Origin: Ignavibacteria bacterium
GTDB taxonomy: Bacteria > Bacteroidota > Ignavibacteria > Kapaibacteriales > UBA2268
Assembly (NCBI GenBank): GCA_031261605.1
Contig: JAISJI010000037.1
Coordinates: 1-62,223, forward strand
Length of the DNA: 62,223 nt
Direction of reading: 5' to 3'
This document shows, piece after piece, positions 27,695-35,954 of this stretch (the first letter of the stretch is position 1; the number at the start of each line of letters is the position of its first letter). The translations under genes were made by a program, and so were the position numbers. The notes beneath the pieces were generated by a model. It saw only the letters and a program-made list of their open reading frames with translations, was not told the DNA's origin and did no database searches.

Positions 27695-28750
27695 TTATTG
27701 CATAATTCTAATTTTTTTGCCGTCAGCGAGCAGAGATATACCTTCGGTGATAACTTTATCGCCGGGTTTAAGACCTTCATCAATCGCAACATTGACTCCA
27801 CTTTGTTGTCCCATCTTTACCATAACTTTCTTTGCAACATCACCTTCTACAATGTATACATAAGTTTCATCGGCATTGATGGCAACGATTCTGCGTGGTA
27901 ATACTATTGTTTGGCGAACACTTTCATCAAAATTGAATGTAAGATTGGTGGAGATGCCGCTTTTTAGTTTTCCATTGCCATTAGCGAAATGCACATCTAC
28001 TTGGAACGCTCTGCGTTGAGCATCCATAGCAAGTGAAACGGCTGCAATCTTACCTTTGAACTGCTGTTCATCAATATTAATGACAGCAGGCATACCTATT
28101 TTTAGACGTTGAACTTCCGATTCCGATACCCAGATTTTAGCGATGATAGTGCCTGTCTGAGCAATGGTAACGAGCGGAACATTTGCAGCAACTTTATCAC
28201 CTACTTTAGCAGGTATATTTGTAACGGTTCCGCTGAATGGAGCATCCAAATATACCATTTGCTTCAATGACTCGAAGTTCTGCTTTGATACTAAATACTG
28301 CGTCTCAGCAGCATCGTATTGACTTTGTGATACATCGCCAGCAGCAAGTAAATTTTTCATTCTATTGTAGGTCTTTGTTGCAATATCTAACGCAGATTTT
28401 GCTTGTTCCCATTGTAGTTGCGGGTTATCAGTTGGGAAGGTTGCGACTATCTGTCCGGCGGAGACCCTTTGTCCGATACGCACCGGTAAAGTAACGATTT
28501 TATCGGCGATTTTAGACATTATAGTTGTCTCTTGGATACCGGATAGGGTAGCTAAGAATGTCATTTCATTGGACAATTCAGTATTAGATATATCTATCGC
28601 ACGAACAGGAACGCCTTCGTCGGCGTATACTTGTTCTAAACTACGGGAATCTACTTTTGCATCTTTCTTATTTCCACACCCCGTGAATGTGATAGTGCTT
28701 ACTGCAATCAATAGCAGTAGTATTTTTTGCATTTGTGTTGTTTTTTTCAT
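27695..28750 (-). CDS. RND-type efflux periplasmic adaptor (membrane fusion) lipoprotein
   Basis: A 351-residue HlyD/AcrA-family adaptor that links an inner-membrane pump to TolC. The signal peptide has the lipobox FTGC, so the mature protein is likely acylated. The N-terminal lipoyl half (VTLPVRIGQRVSAGQIVA-like, read in the protein as KIVTLPVRIGQRVSAG), an alpha-helical hairpin (about 110-160), the second lipoyl half (LDAPFSGTVTNIPAKVGDKV) and the beta-barrel/MP domain are recognisable. It is the second gene after tetR-tolC, and no RND or ABC pump is encoded beside it. Confidence 0.9.
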   Translation of the reverse strand: MKKTTQMQKILLLLIAVSTITFTGCGNKKDAKVDSRSLEQVYADEGVPVRAIDISNTELSNEMTFLATLSGIQETTIMSKIADKIVTLPVRIGQRVSAGQIVATFPTDNPQLQWEQAKSALDIATKTYNRMKNLLAAGDVSQSQYDAAETQYLVSKQNFESLKQMVYLDAPFSGTVTNIPAKVGDKVAANVPLVTIAQTGTIIAKIWVSESEVQRLKIGMPAVINIDEQQFKGKIAAVSLAMDAQRRAFQVDVHFANGNGKLKSGISTNLTFNFDESVRQTIVLPRRIVAINADETYVYIVEGDVAKKVMVKMGQQSGVNVAIDEGLKPGDKVITEGISLLADGKKIRIMQ

Positions 28751-28771
28751 TTTTATTTATTTATAATTAAA

Positions 28772-30178
28772 TTAATCGTTTGTTATAGTTATGCCAAGCA
28801 AGTTATCTAATTTGGCTTTATTTATAATGTAGTTATACACACTTTCTAATTTATTGGTCTTTGCTCTACTTAGAGCCAAGTCGCTATTAGCAACCTCTAA
28901 CTGGTTACCGGTGCCTTCTTTGTAGTGAGTGACTGACAAAGCGTATGCTCGCTCGGCAATGCCGATATTTCGTTCTTGTGCTGCAATGTCTTCCTTAATA
29001 CGCAGTAGTTCATCAATATTATTGCGGACTTGCATATCTATTGCATCTTTTAATTGGAGAATTTGCTCTTGTGTTTTGAGCAAGTCAATACGTGCTTCTT
29101 GTGCTTGGTATTTTGTTTGATTCCCCTTAAATAGATTCATTGATAAACTTAATCCAACTTGCGAAGTAGGGAAAGTAGTCCAATCGCTAAATGTATTGCT
29201 CATTGCTGTATATGCGTAGTTTCCGAAGAAAACTAATGATGGGTAATAGCCGGATTCAGCAACATCTATTTGTGCTTTATTGATTTGCGTTGCTGTTTCC
29301 AATAACTTGATATTTCTATTGTTTTCTTTTGCTTGGGAGATAGTTCTCTGCACATCGGATATATCTTCATCCACATACTCAATAGCACCCTGTGCAACAA
29401 CATTATCCGTCTGTGGAATAGCCAGCAACATCTTTAAGCCATTGGTAGCACTTGCTACTGCGTTTTCCAATTGCTTGATTTGTGGCTTTATGTTCTCCAC
29501 TCTAACGGTAGCGTCGAGCAACGTGAATTCGCTGACCAATCCTTGATTGTTCATAGCAGTAACATTTGCTAAGTTATCCTGTGCGTTTTGATAACTAATG
29601 TTGATTATGCTTAGCAGTTCCCTTGCATAGAGTATTCCATAGAAGGCGTTCTTAACGCTTAACTCAATATCAGCAACCTTTTGGTTATATTGTGCTTTGG
29701 ATACATCTAAGTAATCCTTGGCAGCACCAATACCAGTAAACACAGCACTATTAAATAGAATTTGTGTAAGTTGTAGTTGTGCTTGGGCGGTGTTGTCTTG
29801 AGCCATAGACATCATCATAGTTCCGACAGGGACATATTTGCTATCGTCTTCGGGAATCAATTTCTCTTTGAATAGGAGACCATAAGCAGCATTTGTCATT
29901 ATAGCCCCGAAGTCGGTCATTGGTATTACTTGCTTCTTTATGCTATGAGCAAAGTTTGCTGTAAGGTCTATAGATGGGAGAGCATTGCCATATACTTCAT
30001 CCACAGTAGCTTCTGCCTTCTGTATATCTAACTTGGCGAGCTGCAAATCGTAGCTATTTTTAATTGCTATCTTTATGGCTTCGTCTAATGTTATACTGCG
30101 TTGTGCATAAGCAGTGGTAGTTAGCAGGGCTAGTATTATCAGTGTTTTTATTACCTTTTTTATTTGTCTGATATTCAT
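28772..30178 (-). CDS. TolC-family outer-membrane efflux protein
   Basis: A 468-residue outer-membrane channel with signal peptide ending TTTAYAQ (cleavage AYA|Q). The two OEP repeats are long amphipathic helices, with ITLDEAIKIAIKNSYDLQLA at the mature N-terminus and YKEGTGNQLEVANSDLALSR in the second repeat, both classic family motifs. It lies 22 bp from the adaptor gene and 20 bp from tetR on the same strand, forming a tetR-tolC-adaptor operon. Confidence 0.93.
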   Translation of the reverse strand: MNIRQIKKVIKTLIILALLTTTAYAQRSITLDEAIKIAIKNSYDLQLAKLDIQKAEATVDEVYGNALPSIDLTANFAHSIKKQVIPMTDFGAIMTNAAYGLLFKEKLIPEDDSKYVPVGTMMMSMAQDNTAQAQLQLTQILFNSAVFTGIGAAKDYLDVSKAQYNQKVADIELSVKNAFYGILYARELLSIINISYQNAQDNLANVTAMNNQGLVSEFTLLDATVRVENIKPQIKQLENAVASATNGLKMLLAIPQTDNVVAQGAIEYVDEDISDVQRTISQAKENNRNIKLLETATQINKAQIDVAESGYYPSLVFFGNYAYTAMSNTFSDWTTFPTSQVGLSLSMNLFKGNQTKYQAQEARIDLLKTQEQILQLKDAIDMQVRNNIDELLRIKEDIAAQERNIGIAERAYALSVTHYKEGTGNQLEVANSDLALSRAKTNKLESVYNYIINKAKLDNLLGITITND

Positions 30179-30197
30179 ATATATAATGTTATATTAA

Positions 30198-30806
30198 TTA
30201 CTTTTTTATTAATGGTTTCATTTGCTCAATTACACCTCTACCTTCATCCGTAAGTATGCCACAATGTATTATTTCGTGCAGATGTTGGAAATCGGCGGCT
30301 GTAATTTCAAATTCATTTCTGGTGCTTGGGTCGTGCATTGCTGCTGATACGGTATTCATTATCATAAAGTATATGTTTTTACGTAAATCCTTCCTGACAA
30401 TACCTTGTTCAATTGCAATATCCAATAATTCGGTGAACATCTGCTCCCTGCTTAGTTTTATGTCATTAGCAAGGAATGGCAGCTTGTTCCAAATCTCTTT
30501 TGTTTTAAGTCCATTTATACGTGTAGCACATCTCACAAGTAGCATCATTCCTTCGGAGAAGGTAAGTTCGTGGTTCTTTAGTTTGAGTATAACTATTTCA
30601 TATTGAGCAACGAAACTTTCGTGGAACCGCTCAACTAATATCTGAAATATTATATCTTTTGAATCAAATATTTCGTATATCGTCCTTTTACTAATGCGCA
30701 ACTCCTTCGCTATAGCGTCTATGCGTATAGTATCAAATGGCTGAACCAATAATTTTTCTTCCATTTTTTGAAGAATTTGCTCGCGGAGCTGCTCTTTGCT
30801 ACTCAT
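30198..30806 (-). CDS. TetR/AcrR-family transcriptional repressor
   Basis: A 202-residue regulator. The N-terminal HTH (about 8-55) reads IRIDAIAKELRISKRTIYEIF, split here as IRIDAIAKELRIS and KRTIYEIF; it is followed by a helical ligand-binding domain without a recognisable ligand motif. It is the first gene of the tolC-adaptor operon, so it probably represses itself and the efflux genes. A near-perfect inverted repeat sits in its own promoter. Confidence 0.9.
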   Translation of the reverse strand: MSSKEQLREQILQKMEEKLLVQPFDTIRIDAIAKELRISKRTIYEIFDSKDIIFQILVERFHESFVAQYEIVILKLKNHELTFSEGMMLLVRCATRINGLKTKEIWNKLPFLANDIKLSREQMFTELLDIAIEQGIVRKDLRKNIYFMIMNTVSAAMHDPSTRNEFEITAADFQHLHEIIHCGILTDEGRGVIEQMKPLIKK

Positions 30807-30825
30807 AATATGTGATGATAAAATA

Positions 30826-30856
30826 AACTATGAAAACTAATTTAGTTTTTATAGTT
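30826..30856. promoter_or_regulatory. Probable TetR operator
   Basis: A 31-bp inverted repeat: left arm AACTATGAAAACTAA (30826-30840), central T, right arm TTAGTTTTTATAGTT (30842-30856), with 14 of 15 arm positions pairing and one G/T exception. It starts 20 bp upstream of the tetR ATG and covers the region between the predicted -33 and -7 boxes, as expected for an autorepressing operator. Confidence 0.7.
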
Positions 30857-30861
30857 CCAAA
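30838..30861 (-). promoter_or_regulatory. tetR-tolC-adaptor promoter
   Basis: Reading the minus strand, TTTG (30861-30858) is followed 18 bp later by TAGTTTTC, which begins at 30839 and is one base off TAnnTTTG. The interval coincides with the inverted repeat at 30826-30856. Predicted start about 30826, leaving a leader near 20 nt. Confidence 0.45.
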
Positions 30862-30975
30862 ATTAACACTTTTTTTTCTAATAATTGCAATATATCTGTT
30901 TTTTTTTAATTATTTTTTTTGTCTGCTGTTCGTATACAAGTTTTTATTTACATTAAATATGATTATATTAGTAGT

Positions 30976-31254
30976 ATGAAGGAGACAGATTTATTAAATG
31001 AAGTGAAGGAAATACTCCCATTGACGATTTGGGATGACCTTGCGTCGTCAGATATATTGATAGAGTATTTGCGTAAATTCACTAATAGCAACATAAACAC
31101 TAATCCCGATTTGCGTATGAATCTATTGGGCTCGCTCTACGCTTACAGCACCGAGATAATGCCGGAAGTAGAGGAGTATTATGGAGAAAAATATATAAAT
31201 GTATTAACCAATTTCAACCAAAAAGTATCGAAGTGGCAAAATCAAAAGCAATAA
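30976..31254 (+). CDS. Small hypothetical protein
   Basis: Not recognised. A 92-residue acidic, helix-rich protein (MKETDLLNEVKEILPLTIWD) without signal peptide or membrane segment. The ORF is open from an ATG at 30919, but that stretch lies in T-rich promoter-like DNA and MKETD at 30976 is a more natural start. The 3' end overlaps the next gene by 22 bp, suggesting translational coupling. It is divergent from tetR. Confidence 0.65.
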   Translation: MKETDLLNEVKEILPLTIWDDLASSDILIEYLRKFTNSNINTNPDLRMNLLGSLYAYSTEIMPEVEEYYGEKYINVLTNFNQKVSKWQNQKQ

Positions 31255-32027
31255 GTCCCGAGTTAAATGGACTATTCACCCGCATAGAAAAGCAAGCAGA
31301 AGAATACGAAAAAGCATTCATAGAACTCAATAAGTTCCAGCGAGACAGCCAGCGTATTATTAGAGAGAATGAAGAACTAATGGTGCAACTTAACGAACTA
31401 TTAGTGCGTAACACCGCCTTGTGCAATAATTTAGAGAACATAGAGGCGTTTATCAATAAACGATTAGAAGATGTATATAACGAAGCCCTTAAATACTTGG
31501 ATAGCACAGTCGTTGTATCCGTTACTGCAAAAGTAGATGTGATATTGAGAGATTTCCAAGCGAGAGCTGATGCTGCTATCGGGCTTATTGAAGGTAGCGA
31601 CGGCGTTATGCAGATGCTACAAAACATTAGAAACTTAGCCGATGAATTGCAGATGAAGGTTGTAGTGTTTGATGAAAAAGTGGCGCAGCTTGATGCACAA
31701 TTCATTGAGTTAGACCGAGCAAAGAAGGATTTCCTTGCATTAGAAAATTCCTTAGATGAGCGACTCAACGAATTCAATAGGCGCATCACTTCCTCTATAA
31801 GCGAGTCCAAAATCCGCTACGAATCCGACTTTAACGAAATAACATATAGATTAGAGGAGCGTATTAAACAATCAATAGCAGATATAAAGCAATCACAAAC
31901 AGCGATATATCAAAAAGTGCATAATGCAGACAAGCGTGTCGCCAAATTCATTAGTATTGCAGACCAATTAGAACAGCACCTTTCTGGCATTACCGAAAAG
32001 ATGTTATCAGATAAATCAAAACAATAA
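31233..32027 (+). CDS. Coiled-coil hypothetical protein
   Basis: Not recognised. A 264-residue, almost entirely alpha-helical protein with long heptad-like stretches (about 15-75, 125-190 and 190-260) and no signal peptide or membrane helix. The best start is GTG at 31233, because the next in-frame ATG is about 50 residues in and the coiled coil begins before it. It overlaps the upstream 92-residue gene by 22 bp. The antisense frame is also open (198 residues), but its serine-rich translation looks like a shadow. A structural or scaffold role is a guess. Confidence 0.65.
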   Translation: MAKSKAISPELNGLFTRIEKQAEEYEKAFIELNKFQRDSQRIIRENEELMVQLNELLVRNTALCNNLENIEAFINKRLEDVYNEALKYLDSTVVVSVTAKVDVILRDFQARADAAIGLIEGSDGVMQMLQNIRNLADELQMKVVVFDEKVAQLDAQFIELDRAKKDFLALENSLDERLNEFNRRITSSISESKIRYESDFNEITYRLEERIKQSIADIKQSQTAIYQKVHNADKRVAKFISIADQLEQHLSGITEKMLSDKSKQ

Positions 32028-32053
32028 CTAATTAAATATAGCGAATAAATTGT

Positions 32054-32061
32054 TATATTTG
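32054..32061 (+). promoter_or_regulatory. -7 promoter box of the solute-binding lipoprotein
   Basis: TATATTTG, an exact match to TAnnTTTG, 27 bp before the ATG at 32088. No TTTG box is found at the expected distance upstream. It overlaps the GTG at 32061 and so argues against that longer start. Confidence 0.55.
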
Positions 32062-32087
32062 TGTCTCTTAAATTAAGCGAAATAAAA

Positions 32088-33368
32088 ATGAATAGAATAA
32101 AAAGAAACATAGTTAGTCGGAACTGCCTCATTCTGTCCATACTCTGCTCTCTGCTACTGCTGACTAATTGTGGCAAAGACACCGCTACAAGCCCTAATAC
32201 AATAAAATTCTGGCACTTCTGGAGCGAACCAAATCAAAAAGGTGCTCTCAAAGAGTTAATAGAAAAGTTTGAAGTTGCTAACAACTGCAAAGTAGAATTG
32301 ACTGAACTGAGTTGGAATGATGGAAAAACTAAACTAATCGCTGCATTCAATACTATGAATAGTGGCTCTAATACAGCCGCACCGGATGTTATAGAGTTAG
32401 GTAGCGATTGGGTTGCACAATTTAGTAGCACGGGTGTATTGGCTGAGTTGAACAAAGATAGTATGGGCTATGACAACTTCTTGGATTACTCCATACCGCC
32501 AACAATGTATGATAACAAGTTTTACGCTGTGCCGTGGATAGTTGATACACGTGTAATGTTCTACAACAAAGAACTAATGCACAACGCAGGGCTACAGGAA
32601 ATTGCTCCAAGAACATATACCGAGTTATTGACATATAGCAACAAGATAAATCTGCCAAACAGCGGTATATACGGCTTTGGGGCAAATGGTTCAGACCCAC
32701 ATCGGCTGTATAAAAAGATACTTCCAATGATATGGACTTATGGCGGAGATATATTTGATAACAACTTCATACCCACAATCAATTCGACAAAAAACACAGA
32801 AGCCCTAAATACATACTTGCAATTATCCCGAGTTGGAATGATAGAAACACAACGCCAGATAGATGCAATGTTTACACAAGGGAAAATTGGTTTTGTATTC
32901 TCTGGGGCGTGGCTATTGGAGAAAATAAGGAATGAAAATCCAGCATTACAATTTGGCGTTGCATCAATTCCCACTGTAGATACTACAAGTAAAATTGGGG
33001 GTATCTCCTTCCTTGGTTGCGAGTATTTAGCGATAAGTAAGAACTCAGAGAAGAAGGATTTGGCTATTAAGTTAATCAAATATTTGAGCGATGGGAATAA
33101 TGCTTTAGAGTTATCTAAACGCTTTGCTGAGGCGGGTTTTCCGGCTGATAAGCATTACTTCAACAACGAATACTTTATGCAAGATACAATGAAGCAGGTG
33201 TTCGCTCACCAATTAGCACATAGTAAAGCAACGCCTGTTCATCCGCAATGGTTAGAAATAGAAACTATATTGGAAGATGCAGTAAGCAAAGCATTATACG
33301 GAGAAGCAGATGCATTCGGAAGTTTAAATAATGCACAAGTGGAAGTATTGAAACTACTATCCAAATAA
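32088..33368 (+). CDS. ABC-type sugar-like solute-binding lipoprotein (family 1)
   Basis: A 426-residue periplasmic ligand-binding lipoprotein. The lipobox LLTNC gives an acylated Cys. The mature part has the family-1 pattern: IKFWHFWSEPNQKGALKELIEKF (read as IKFWHFWSEP then LKELIEKFE), APDVIELGSDWVAQF, YAVPWIVDTRVMFYNKEL, GKIGFVFSGAWLLE and PVHPQWLEIETILEDAV. Carbohydrates are the usual ligands of the family. The start at 32088 (MNRIKRNIV) was preferred to GTG 32061, which lies in the promoter box. No permease or ATPase follows; pssA is next. Confidence 0.88.
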   Translation: MNRIKRNIVSRNCLILSILCSLLLLTNCGKDTATSPNTIKFWHFWSEPNQKGALKELIEKFEVANNCKVELTELSWNDGKTKLIAAFNTMNSGSNTAAPDVIELGSDWVAQFSSTGVLAELNKDSMGYDNFLDYSIPPTMYDNKFYAVPWIVDTRVMFYNKELMHNAGLQEIAPRTYTELLTYSNKINLPNSGIYGFGANGSDPHRLYKKILPMIWTYGGDIFDNNFIPTINSTKNTEALNTYLQLSRVGMIETQRQIDAMFTQGKIGFVFSGAWLLEKIRNENPALQFGVASIPTVDTTSKIGGISFLGCEYLAISKNSEKKDLAIKLIKYLSDGNNALELSKRFAEAGFPADKHYFNNEYFMQDTMKQVFAHQLAHSKATPVHPQWLEIETILEDAVSKALYGEADAFGSLNNAQVEVLKLLSK

Positions 33369-33388
33369 TCATCACATACATACAACAA

Positions 33389-34150
33389 GTGAAAAGACAA
33401 CGCAAAATTCTAAAGAAAATACATATTACCCGCTCGGTAGTGCCTAATTTACTCACATTGGGCAATATCTTTTCGGGCTTCACTGCCATTGTGTATATGT
33501 CGCAAGGAGATTTCTTCTTGGGCACGTTCTACATAGTGATGGCAGCAGTGTTTGATATGCTTGACGGCATTGTCGCACGCTTACTTGGTGCTACGAGCGA
33601 AATTGGTGCGGAGTTGGACTCTTTGTGTGATGCGGTTTCATTCGGTGTTGCTCCATCCTTTATGCTATACAAAGCATACTTCTACCAATTTGATGAAATA
33701 GGCATCCTCATAGCATCGCTACCAGCATTAGCCGGAGTGTTGCGTTTGGCACGCTTCAACGTGCAGATGACAAGTTTTGACGACAAATTGTATTTCCGAG
33801 GATTGCCAATACCCGGCGGGGCATTGACAATAATTTCTTTCGTTGTATTCTATTTAAACGACAATTATTTTGGCTCGTATTGGACTGGTATATGTGCGTT
33901 TGCTGTATCTATAATTGTTGCGGCTGTTATGGTATCAACATTCAAATTTGATAACTTTCCTCGTCCTTCACTACGCAACTTCAAAGCCAATCCAATAATG
34001 TTCATCGGTGTATTAGCGGCATTCGTTGTAGGGTTCATTACTTGGGGCTGGTCGGTCTTTCCAACGATGATGCTGTATATCATATACTCAGCAATCAAAG
34101 CATTTGTGAATGGTATTAGAGAAATTAGGAGAGTCAAGTATGATTTATAG
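33389..34150 (+). CDS. pssA: CDP-diacylglycerol-serine O-phosphatidyltransferase
   Basis: Integral membrane enzyme making phosphatidylserine, the precursor of phosphatidylethanolamine. The CDP-alcohol phosphotransferase motif is complete: DGIVARLLGATSEIGAELDSL plus CD is split here as DGIVARLLGATSEIG and AELDSLCD. VPNLLTLGNIFSGF and FRGLPIPGGAL match the PssA type rather than PgsA. About seven membrane helices, 253 residues. The start is GTG at 33389. It is 20 bp after the solute-binding gene and overlaps the glutaminyl cyclase gene by 11 bp. Confidence 0.92.
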   Translation: MKRQRKILKKIHITRSVVPNLLTLGNIFSGFTAIVYMSQGDFFLGTFYIVMAAVFDMLDGIVARLLGATSEIGAELDSLCDAVSFGVAPSFMLYKAYFYQFDEIGILIASLPALAGVLRLARFNVQMTSFDDKLYFRGLPIPGGALTIISFVVFYLNDNYFGSYWTGICAFAVSIIVAAVMVSTFKFDNFPRPSLRNFKANPIMFIGVLAAFVVGFITWGWSVFPTMMLYIIYSAIKAFVNGIREIRRVKYDL

Positions 34151-34952
34151 GCACGGCATACTTGTTCTACTTATGGCTCTTACCATTGTCTCCTGCGGAC
34201 GTAGCAATGCTCCCAATACGCAAGCAGACCAAAGTGTGCCAATAGCAAAAGATAAAATAGTGCAATATAAATTGCAGATACTTGATACACTACCGCATTC
34301 CACCGATTCATACACGCAAGGATTAGAGATAGCAAATGGCAAACTATACGAAGGCACCGGTTTGGAAGGGCATTCCAAACTATTACGCTATGATTTGAAA
34401 ACAATGAAGATTGAGAAGGATGTTAGTATTGGGGCTAACTACTTCGGCGAAGGCATAACGATACTTAACAACCGCTTGTATCAACTGACTTGGCTTAACC
34501 AAACCTGCTTGACATACAATTCGCAAACACTTCAACCATTGGATACATACAAGTATATGGGTGAAGGTTGGGGTATTACACACGACGATTCTCTGCTATA
34601 CACAAGCGATGGCTCTGCATCTATCAAAGTCATAGAACCCGCTACATTTGCGACGGTGCGGACAATCAGAATCACGAAAGACAACAACCCAGTTCGTTTT
34701 CTCAACGAACTGGAATTGATAGACACGCTACTATATGCTAACGTGTATATGCAGGACTTAATCATAGTCGCAGACATCCGCACCGGCAAAGTCGTCGGCG
34801 AGATAGACATATCCGAACTTAGATACCAATTGGTAGATAATCCCGAGCAAGAAGTATCTAACGGCATAGCATTTAATAGTGTTAGCAGCAATTTTTACAT
34901 CACTGGGAAGCGATGGAATAAAATGTTTGTTGTTAGATTTTTGCCACAATGA
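34140..34952 (+). CDS. Glutaminyl-peptide cyclotransferase (plant-type beta-propeller), lipoprotein
   Basis: Cyclises N-terminal glutamine of peptides to pyroglutamate. The 270-residue protein matches the plant-type QC family: SYTQGLEIANGKLYEGTGLEG is its hallmark (read as SYTQGLEIANGKLYEGTG), with LYQLTWLNQTCLTYN, GEGWGITHDDSLLYTSDGS, FLNELELIDTLLYANVY and SNGIAFNSVSSNFYITGKRW. The signal peptide ends in lipobox IVSC, so it is likely anchored in a periplasm-facing membrane leaflet. The longer ORF from 34110 lies inside pssA; ATG 34140 gives the clean signal peptide and an 11-bp overlap. Confidence 0.9.
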   Translation: MIYRHGILVLLMALTIVSCGRSNAPNTQADQSVPIAKDKIVQYKLQILDTLPHSTDSYTQGLEIANGKLYEGTGLEGHSKLLRYDLKTMKIEKDVSIGANYFGEGITILNNRLYQLTWLNQTCLTYNSQTLQPLDTYKYMGEGWGITHDDSLLYTSDGSASIKVIEPATFATVRTIRITKDNNPVRFLNELELIDTLLYANVYMQDLIIVADIRTGKVVGEIDISELRYQLVDNPEQEVSNGIAFNSVSSNFYITGKRWNKMFVVRFLPQ

Positions 34953-35158
34953 AAAAAAATTATAGAAAAAAATAATTATTTGTGCATTGTTTGTAAAAAA
35001 AAACTTATATTTGTGTATAACTATTCCCACGATACGTGAATAGTTGTAAAAAGTTACAGGAACTAGTATCTTAATAGCTGCAGCGGCGAGGGAGACACTT
35101 CAAAATTCCTTTCTTATCATAATCAAAACTAATTAATCAACTAGCAAAATAATTGCCG
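34953..35158 (+). promoter_or_regulatory. ftsQAZ promoter and structured mRNA leader
   Basis: An exact -7 box TATATTTG lies at 35006-35013, predicting a start near 35019. A hairpin begins at about the first base: AACTATT (35019-35025) pairs with AATAGTT (35039-35045), and CACG (35028-35031) with CGTG (35035-35038), with a CC bulge and an ATA loop. About 115 nt of further leader precede the ftsQ ATG, with one GC-richer patch (near 35078-35092). Upstream TTTG/TTG boxes exist, but at non-standard spacing (16 or 23 bp). Confidence 0.6.
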
Positions 35159-35911
35159 ATGACTAATGACGCTTCTCTGATAGAGCAATTAATCCAGAAG
35201 AAACGCGCCAAAACGGGTGCAGTATTACTACTGCTCGGTATTGTTGTGGCGCTTACTCTGCTGTCCTTTATAGCAAGCCATTGGTATGCAAAACAGGCAA
35301 TCAAAAGCGTAAAGGTCAGCGGTAATGCGATGCTTACTTCGGGCGATGTTAATGCTATCATTGATAAAAATATAATGAATGTGCCAACAGACGGGATAAA
35401 TCTGGCTTCACTACGCAAGAAATTGATGTCAAACGAGTTCATTGCAGATGCAGATGTTTGGTTCAATTCCAAAGCAGTTCTCGGTATAGATATAAAGGAA
35501 CGCGTGCCTATCGGTATCTTGTTAAATGCAGATGGAACGCTTGCATACATTGATAATACAGGAGCGATATTCTCTTATCGGCTCTTCAAAAACTATACCG
35601 ATATGCCTGTGATTACTAACGCTAAGGACAATATCTCACGTAAAGGTGCTGTTGATATAATTAGCGAATTGCAAAATATTCCATCGCTATACAATATAGT
35701 ATCGGAAATTAAATATAATACTTTACATAAAACATACTCATTGCTTTTAACTGAAAACAACATATCCGTAGCATTAGGTAGAAACGAAAATATAGCAGAA
35801 AAATTATTAAAGTTCAATATTTTTTGGAAAAACAAGTTAGTCCTTGCAACAGATAAAAACTCTTATAAGCACTTAAACGCAAGCTGGGAAAATATAATAA
35901 TTAACGAATAA
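35159..35911 (+). CDS. ftsQ: Cell division protein FtsQ
   Basis: Bitopic inner-membrane divisome protein. A short cytoplasmic N-terminus and one membrane helix at about 20-40 (TGAVLLLLGIVVALTLLSFIA is split as TGAVLLLLGIVV and ALTLLSFIA) are followed by a POTRA domain (about 48-120: IKSVKVSGNAMLTSGDV, ADVWFNSKAVLGIDIKERVPIG) and the FtsQ beta domain (YIDNTGAIFSY). About 250 residues, family length. The start is the ATG at 35159 (MTNDASLIEQ) rather than the TTG two codons earlier. It is followed by ftsA (43 bp), so ftsQ-ftsA-ftsZ form an operon. Confidence 0.88.
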   Translation: MTNDASLIEQLIQKKRAKTGAVLLLLGIVVALTLLSFIASHWYAKQAIKSVKVSGNAMLTSGDVNAIIDKNIMNVPTDGINLASLRKKLMSNEFIADADVWFNSKAVLGIDIKERVPIGILLNADGTLAYIDNTGAIFSYRLFKNYTDMPVITNAKDNISRKGAVDIISELQNIPSLYNIVSEIKYNTLHKTYSLLLTENNISVALGRNENIAEKLLKFNIFWKNKLVLATDKNSYKHLNASWENIIINE

Positions 35912-35954
35912 TAAATAAGTTATTCACCATTACCATTCACTACTATCTATAAAA

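Noticed and set aside
31214..31810. 198-codon minus-strand ORF opposite the coiled-coil gene
   Set aside because: Serine-rich, low-complexity translation that mirrors the Glu/Leu-rich coiled coil; the plus frame overlaps and continues an operon.
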